Below are positions 59,795-64,000 of a DNA stretch of 64,000 bases, in pieces. The stretch is from contig NC_089176.1 of NCBI RefSeq assembly GCF_947507565.1, positions 3,162,001 through 3,226,000 of the forward strand. The letters run 5' to 3'. The position numbers and the translations under genes were made by a program. The first letter of the stretch is position 1, and each line of letters begins with the position of its first letter. Source of the stretch: Oscarella lobularis (taxonomy: Eukaryota > Porifera > Homoscleromorpha > Homosclerophorida > Oscarellidae). Under the pieces are notes generated by a model. That model made no database searches. It worked only from the letters and a program-made list of their open reading frames with translations, and was not told where the DNA came from.

Positions 59795-62700
59795 ATGCTC
59801 GCCTTAGGACGGTTACTGCTTCTGTTCGCCGGATTTCTCTACTGTTGCGCTTATCCCAACAATACCGACGTCGTCGTTTGGGAGTGCATCAAATCGCCTC
59901 GTCAGCAGTGGTACTTCTCGTCAACGAGAAGAACGACGTATCAGCAGCAATTCTTGAATTTAGGACAATTGATCACTCGACAATCAGACTGAAAAACGAT
60001 GCAAGCCAGTGTCTCGGCATAAAGGATTATGGAACTCAAAACGGAGCCAACGTCACGTACCTAAGAGCAGCTAAAGATATATATATATATATGTATACGA
60101 CTAAGTGGAGTACTTTTTTAGGCTGTATATTTGCCACACAGACGACAAGGCGCCACAACATCAGAATCAAGAATGGAGCATCAACGCAAACAAGTCAATC
60201 ACAAGCCAGCTATCGGGAAAATGCCTTGACGTTGATGACTACGGTACGGTGTTGCACAGCCTGAGCCAGCCAGCTTAGTAAACGAACGTCCTCGTTTAGG
60301 ACTTGTCAGTGGTACTAACGTTTGGATTTATTCTTGCACGGGAGAAACCAATCAGCAGTGGATTTACAACGAAACTGACGGGACTATTCGTAGTGTCCTA
60401 AATGGACTCTGCCTTGATGCCGGTGACTTGCCATCTTGTCAAGTACGTTGAAGTACGCTCGCACGAATATATAGCGTAGATGTTTCTTTTTAGCTTCCGC
60501 CGTTTTCTTCTTACGCATACTGTGACATGGAATTGTCAACGGATAATAGAGCAAGGGATTTAGTATCAAAATTAACTCTTGAGGAGAAGGTAGCTGTGGG
60601 GCAAACAAAACGATTTGCAACGATTCTCCTTTGTAGGTGTCTCTGATGATCAACGACAATAGCGGCGTGAACCGTTTGGCCATACCGGCCATAGGTCACA
60701 CCGAGTGCATTCACGGCACGGCAACTAAGCCGGGCTACGAAACGACGCTTTTCCCCCAAGTCATAACCGTGGCTCAAAGGCAAGAATCTAAAACCGATTT
60801 CGAGAACATTATTACTGTTGATTGATTGATTAGTTTTGATCGGGATTTAATTCATGCCGAAGCTCGAGCTATAGCCGACGAGGTTCGTGGGAAGTACAAC
60901 GACGCTTCAAGAAATCGATCGACCACCGCTCCTTTTGGCTTGATTTGTTGGGCTCCGGTCGTGAATCTATGCAGAGATCGTAAGTATAGAAGAAAAGTAT
61001 CAGCAGACCAGGTCAGATTTTGCTTCAGCGCGTTGGGGTCGTTGCCAGGAGGGCTACGGCGAAGATCCGTACCTCCAAGCCGAATTATCAGCTAGCTATG
61101 TGACTGGTCTGCAGTATGGGCCTGATGAATTGCACATCGAAGCTGTGGTGAGAAGTGGTGGAAATGTTGTTTGCTTTCAATTATTATTGGACGGCGGCTC
61201 TTATTAATTTAGGCCACGTGTAAGCATTTTGACGTGCACAACGGTCCGGAAAATATTCCGTCAAACCGATTTAGCTTCGACGCGACTGTCAGCTACAGGG
61301 ATTGGGTCGAATCGTTTCAACCGGCTTTCAAGTAATACGAAAAACATTTCACGAAATAGAAACTTATGTATTAATTTAGAGGCTGCGGCGATGCGGGTGC
61401 TTTGTCCTACATGTGCAGCTATAACAGCGTAAGCGCACTTGAACTCGAGCTAAATGAGCACGATTTGTGTCTACAGATCAATGGCGTTCCTGCCTGTGCA
61501 AACCGAGAATTGCTGACAGAAGTGCTGAGGAACAAGTGGAATTTCACGGGCTTTGTCGTATCTGACTGCGGTAAAGAAAGTGAGACCGAGTGTGTGGCAG
61601 TTCTACTGGCGTTTAGGAGCTGTAAGCAACGTTTGGAGTCAACATCATTTTGCGAGTTCAGAATTGGAAGCGGCTGAGTTCAGTCTCAAAGCCGGCTGCG
61701 ACTGGGAATGCGGTAGATTGTCTCAGTATGTTTTCCTTTCCTTACATCGAGCCTGTTTGACACATTAGGAAGTGCTTACCGTAATAATTTGCAAATGGCT
61801 GTTGAGAATGGATACGTTCCTGAAGAATATCTCGACGAAGCTCTGTTTCGTCAGGCTCGAGTGTGGATGATGCTTGGGTTCTTTGACGACCCGAGCACAA
61901 TTCTGTACAACAAGTTGGTCCATTGCAGATCTGTTTCAAAAACTTTGGCTATATTTCTGTCTGTGTAGTCTAACCTTAGCTGTTGTTGACCAACACCGGG
62001 ATCTTGCTCTACGTGGAGGTACGGTAGCATGCTTGTTTTAGCAGGCTCGTGCATTTTTCTTTCTAGCCGAGGAATCGATCGTTCTGCTAGAGAACCGCGC
62101 GTCTCTACTTCCACTCGATTTATCCAAGTATTCGAATATTGCTATCATTGGTCCTTGTGCCAACGATACTACCTGTCCCCAAGGCATGTGCTTACCTCTC
62201 TACACTTGATATTTAATTTAAATTTTTTCGAAGGCGACTATGCTCCACTTCCGAAGTATATTGTAACTCCACTGCAGGCGTTTCTAAATCGCAGCTCCGC
62301 TTCTCTCAAAGTAGGTCTGTAGAGCCAGTTATCAATTGCTAATCATTCTCGCTCCCTAAGGTTAATTTCTCCTTGGGCTGCCAAGACGTGCACTGCCGTG
62401 ACTCGTCTAAGTTCGCCGACGCAATTTCCACCGCTCAAGCGTCGGATCTGATTGTCTACGTTGGTGGCATTAGCAGAGGCATCGAAGGCGAAGGCAACGA
62501 TCGCACCGACATCAATCTACCCGGTTATCAAGAGGAGCTCGTTCAAAAGTAGGTTACATTCCTTATATCTTATCTCCTATCTATATTTCAAGGCTAAAGG
62601 CTGTCGGCAAGCCTCTTATTGTCGTGCTGATGCACGGGGCTCCGGTTGTTTCTAATGTCACTTTTGCTATCGCTGACGCTCTTCTGAGCGTTGGCTACGG

Positions 62701-63469
62701 AGGACAAGGTTTGACTTGTTTAGATTCCAAATGTACCTAGCTCATTTCTTTTTCAGAAGTAGGAAACGCGATTTTCAACGTTCTGACGGGTGCCTACAAT
62801 CCAGCTGGCCGACTCGCTGTGACATGGTACACGGGAAACGAGCAGCTGCCCAATATGACCGACTACAACATGACGGCGGCGCCTGGACGAACATATCGCT
62901 ATCTGACGAAGCCGCCATTCTATCGATTCGGCTACGGGCTGTCGTATACAAATTTCTCCTATTCGGGTCTCGTCGTGAGTCCGACGACAATCAAGCCGTG
63001 CCAGTCGGTCGTCGTCAACGTAAGTGTGGAGAATACAGGGAAGGTCGACGGCGACGAAGTCGTTCAAGCGTATCTTGAATACAAGGTTGATAAAGGCGAC
63101 GCCAAATTAGCAGAAGAATACATACTATTCTTCTAGAATGCAACTGTTCCAGTTCCCATTATCAAGCTGGTGGGCTTTGATCGTGTTACAGGACTCGGGG
63201 CGGGAAAAAGCGAGATTGTCAGTCTGAAGATAAGTCCAGCACAAATGACGGTATTTTATCTTTGATTTGTTTGATTTTATTACATTTTGTGCGCTTTTTA
63301 GGTCACTGAAAGTGTTGAGTATTCGGAAATAATTGAGCCTGGAAGTTTTGTTGTTTACGTCGGTGGTCACCAGCCGTCTGACACTAAAGCACCGGGAAAC
63401 GTTGCTAATGGAACGTTTTCAATTTCAGGTTCTGTGACGTCCTTGATCAACTGCCGCGGCCCCGAATAG
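59795..63469 (+). CDS. Family GH3 beta-xylosidase-like enzyme with N-terminal ricin-type lectin, copy 2
   Basis: Tandem paralogue of the preceding gene, starting 110 nt after its stop, with the same domain order and matching introns. Signal peptide MLALGRLLLLFAGFLYCCAYP, beta-trefoil with RQQW, NQEWSI, NQQWIY repeats, then GH3 motifs LEEKVSLMINDNSGVNRL, TECIHG, RWGRCQEGYGEDPYL, CKHFDVHNGPE and GFVVSDCGAV with the nucleophile Asp, IYR-like C-terminal FnIII and VGGHQPSD. The ATG at 59795 is preferred, as the frame upstream lacks an ATG. The two genes are clearly diverged (about two-thirds similar by eye), so this is an older duplication than the receptor block and both copies look functional. 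An (AT)n run at 60077-60091 lies in an intron. Confidence 0.88.
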
Positions 63470-63544
63470 AAAATTCAATAAGACGCAATACAGTTCCCGT
63501 ACGTTCACCGTGTAACATTCGTTCCTCGAGTCCCCAAACAAAGA

Positions 63545-64000
63545 ATGAGCGCCTCTCCTCAGTCCGGTCGCTTCTCTCTGCCGTCGTCACTTCCTCGATC
63601 AGCAGACGTTCTTCGAATGTCAAAAGATAAGCTGAAGGATTTGTGCTCAACGCTGAAAATCGACCCCGAAGAGGAAGAACTGCACACGCTTCCTCAGCTC
63701 GTCGAAGCGATTTTCGAAGGTTATAAGGAGAAAGACGCGCACTTAGAAAACGTTCCTGTAGGTTTGCTAGCTTCAGCTTGCTTCTCTCTTTATAATTAGG
63801 GGATCTCCTAATTTAGGGCTTGGCGTCTATAGCGCGACCTGCTAACACTTTTGCCGATAGAGCAAAGGATTTTTCCCTTGCAGTTGATGCTATTAGAAAT
63901 TTCGTTCTCAGTCAGAAAACTTTGCAAATATTGCAAAAGCTAAAACTCGTTGACAGCGAAGAATGGCTATCTGACGAAGACTTTGAGAAAATCAAGGATT
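63545..64000 (+). CDS. Unidentified protein, 5' part only
   Basis: Not recognised. The ATG at 63545 begins MSASPQSGRFSLPSSLPRSADVLRMSK; exon 1 ends at a GTAGGT donor near 63758, and exon 2 starts near 63818 (GLASIARPANTFADRAKDFSLAVDAIRNF...), open to the window edge. Exon 1 has a short amphipathic unit, SKDKLKDLCSTLKIDPEEEELHTLPQLVEAIFEGY, which resembles a SAP-like or helix-turn-helix motif but is too short to assign. The rest is helical and charged. The gene continues beyond the window. Confidence 0.7.

Noticed and set aside
1-64000. tRNA genes
   Set aside because: I looked for cloverleaf A/B-box patterns by eye in the intergenic gaps and saw none convincing; a covariance scan was not possible.

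Overview
The window is eukaryotic nuclear DNA from an animal with a very compact genome. Genes are packed on both strands, introns are mostly about 35-90 nt with GT-AG ends, and many intergenic gaps are only 100-300 nt. Gene content is metazoan: a CARD-containing kinase, family-B-like 7TM receptors, a ShKT-tailed haem peroxidase, a Mahogunin-type RING ligase and an axonemal dynein. Together with a family-10 xylanase and two family-3 glycosidases, this suggests an early-branching animal. A homoscleromorph sponge such as Oscarella is my best guess, by inference only.

Layout. 0.5-3 kb: a small basic coiled-coil ORF (-) and PGS1, mitochondrial phosphatidylglycerophosphate synthase (+). 3.2-9 kb (-): a large gene joining a CARD, a RIPK-like kinase, a dynamin-like GTPase domain with a broken P-loop, a helical region and a C-terminal pseudokinase. 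9-18.3 kb: a 3-beta-HSD/SDR pseudogene, a 1.7 kb insert with a small basic gene, a 7TM receptor, a relic made of peroxidase, receptor and HSD 5' ends, and a broken second receptor. 18.24-22.8 kb (-): a second, diverged and 3'-truncated CARD-kinase-GTPase gene. 23-31 kb: an intact HSD, an intact receptor, the same relic and an intact second receptor. 31.7-33.9 kb: intact peroxidase. 34-36.2 kb: MGRN1. 36.4-40.4 kb: GH27 alpha-galactosidase (+) and GH10 xylanase (-). 40.6-55.7 kb: outer-arm beta-type dynein heavy chain (+). 55.9-63.5 kb: two tandem GH3 beta-xylosidase-like genes with N-terminal beta-trefoil lectin modules. 63.5 kb to the end: start of an unidentified gene.

The main structural event is a tandem duplication. 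The order CARD-kinase / HSD / receptor / relic / receptor occurs twice, and the join at 18328/18329 cuts the receptor in its third membrane helix and the kinase-GTPase gene in its helical region. One intact and one truncated copy of each boundary gene result, as a single tandem duplication predicts. The HSD-receptor part is near-identical between units, while the CARD-kinase genes are strongly diverged, so the two parts have different histories.

Functionally, the most novel item is the CARD-kinase-GTPase-pseudokinase protein, plausibly an innate-immune or cell-death signalling protein (inference). Four secreted glycoside hydrolases (GH27, GH10, two GH3) lie within 27 kb and could together attack xylan or other hemicellulose. 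Peroxidase and receptor genes are extracellular or membrane proteins that were copied together.
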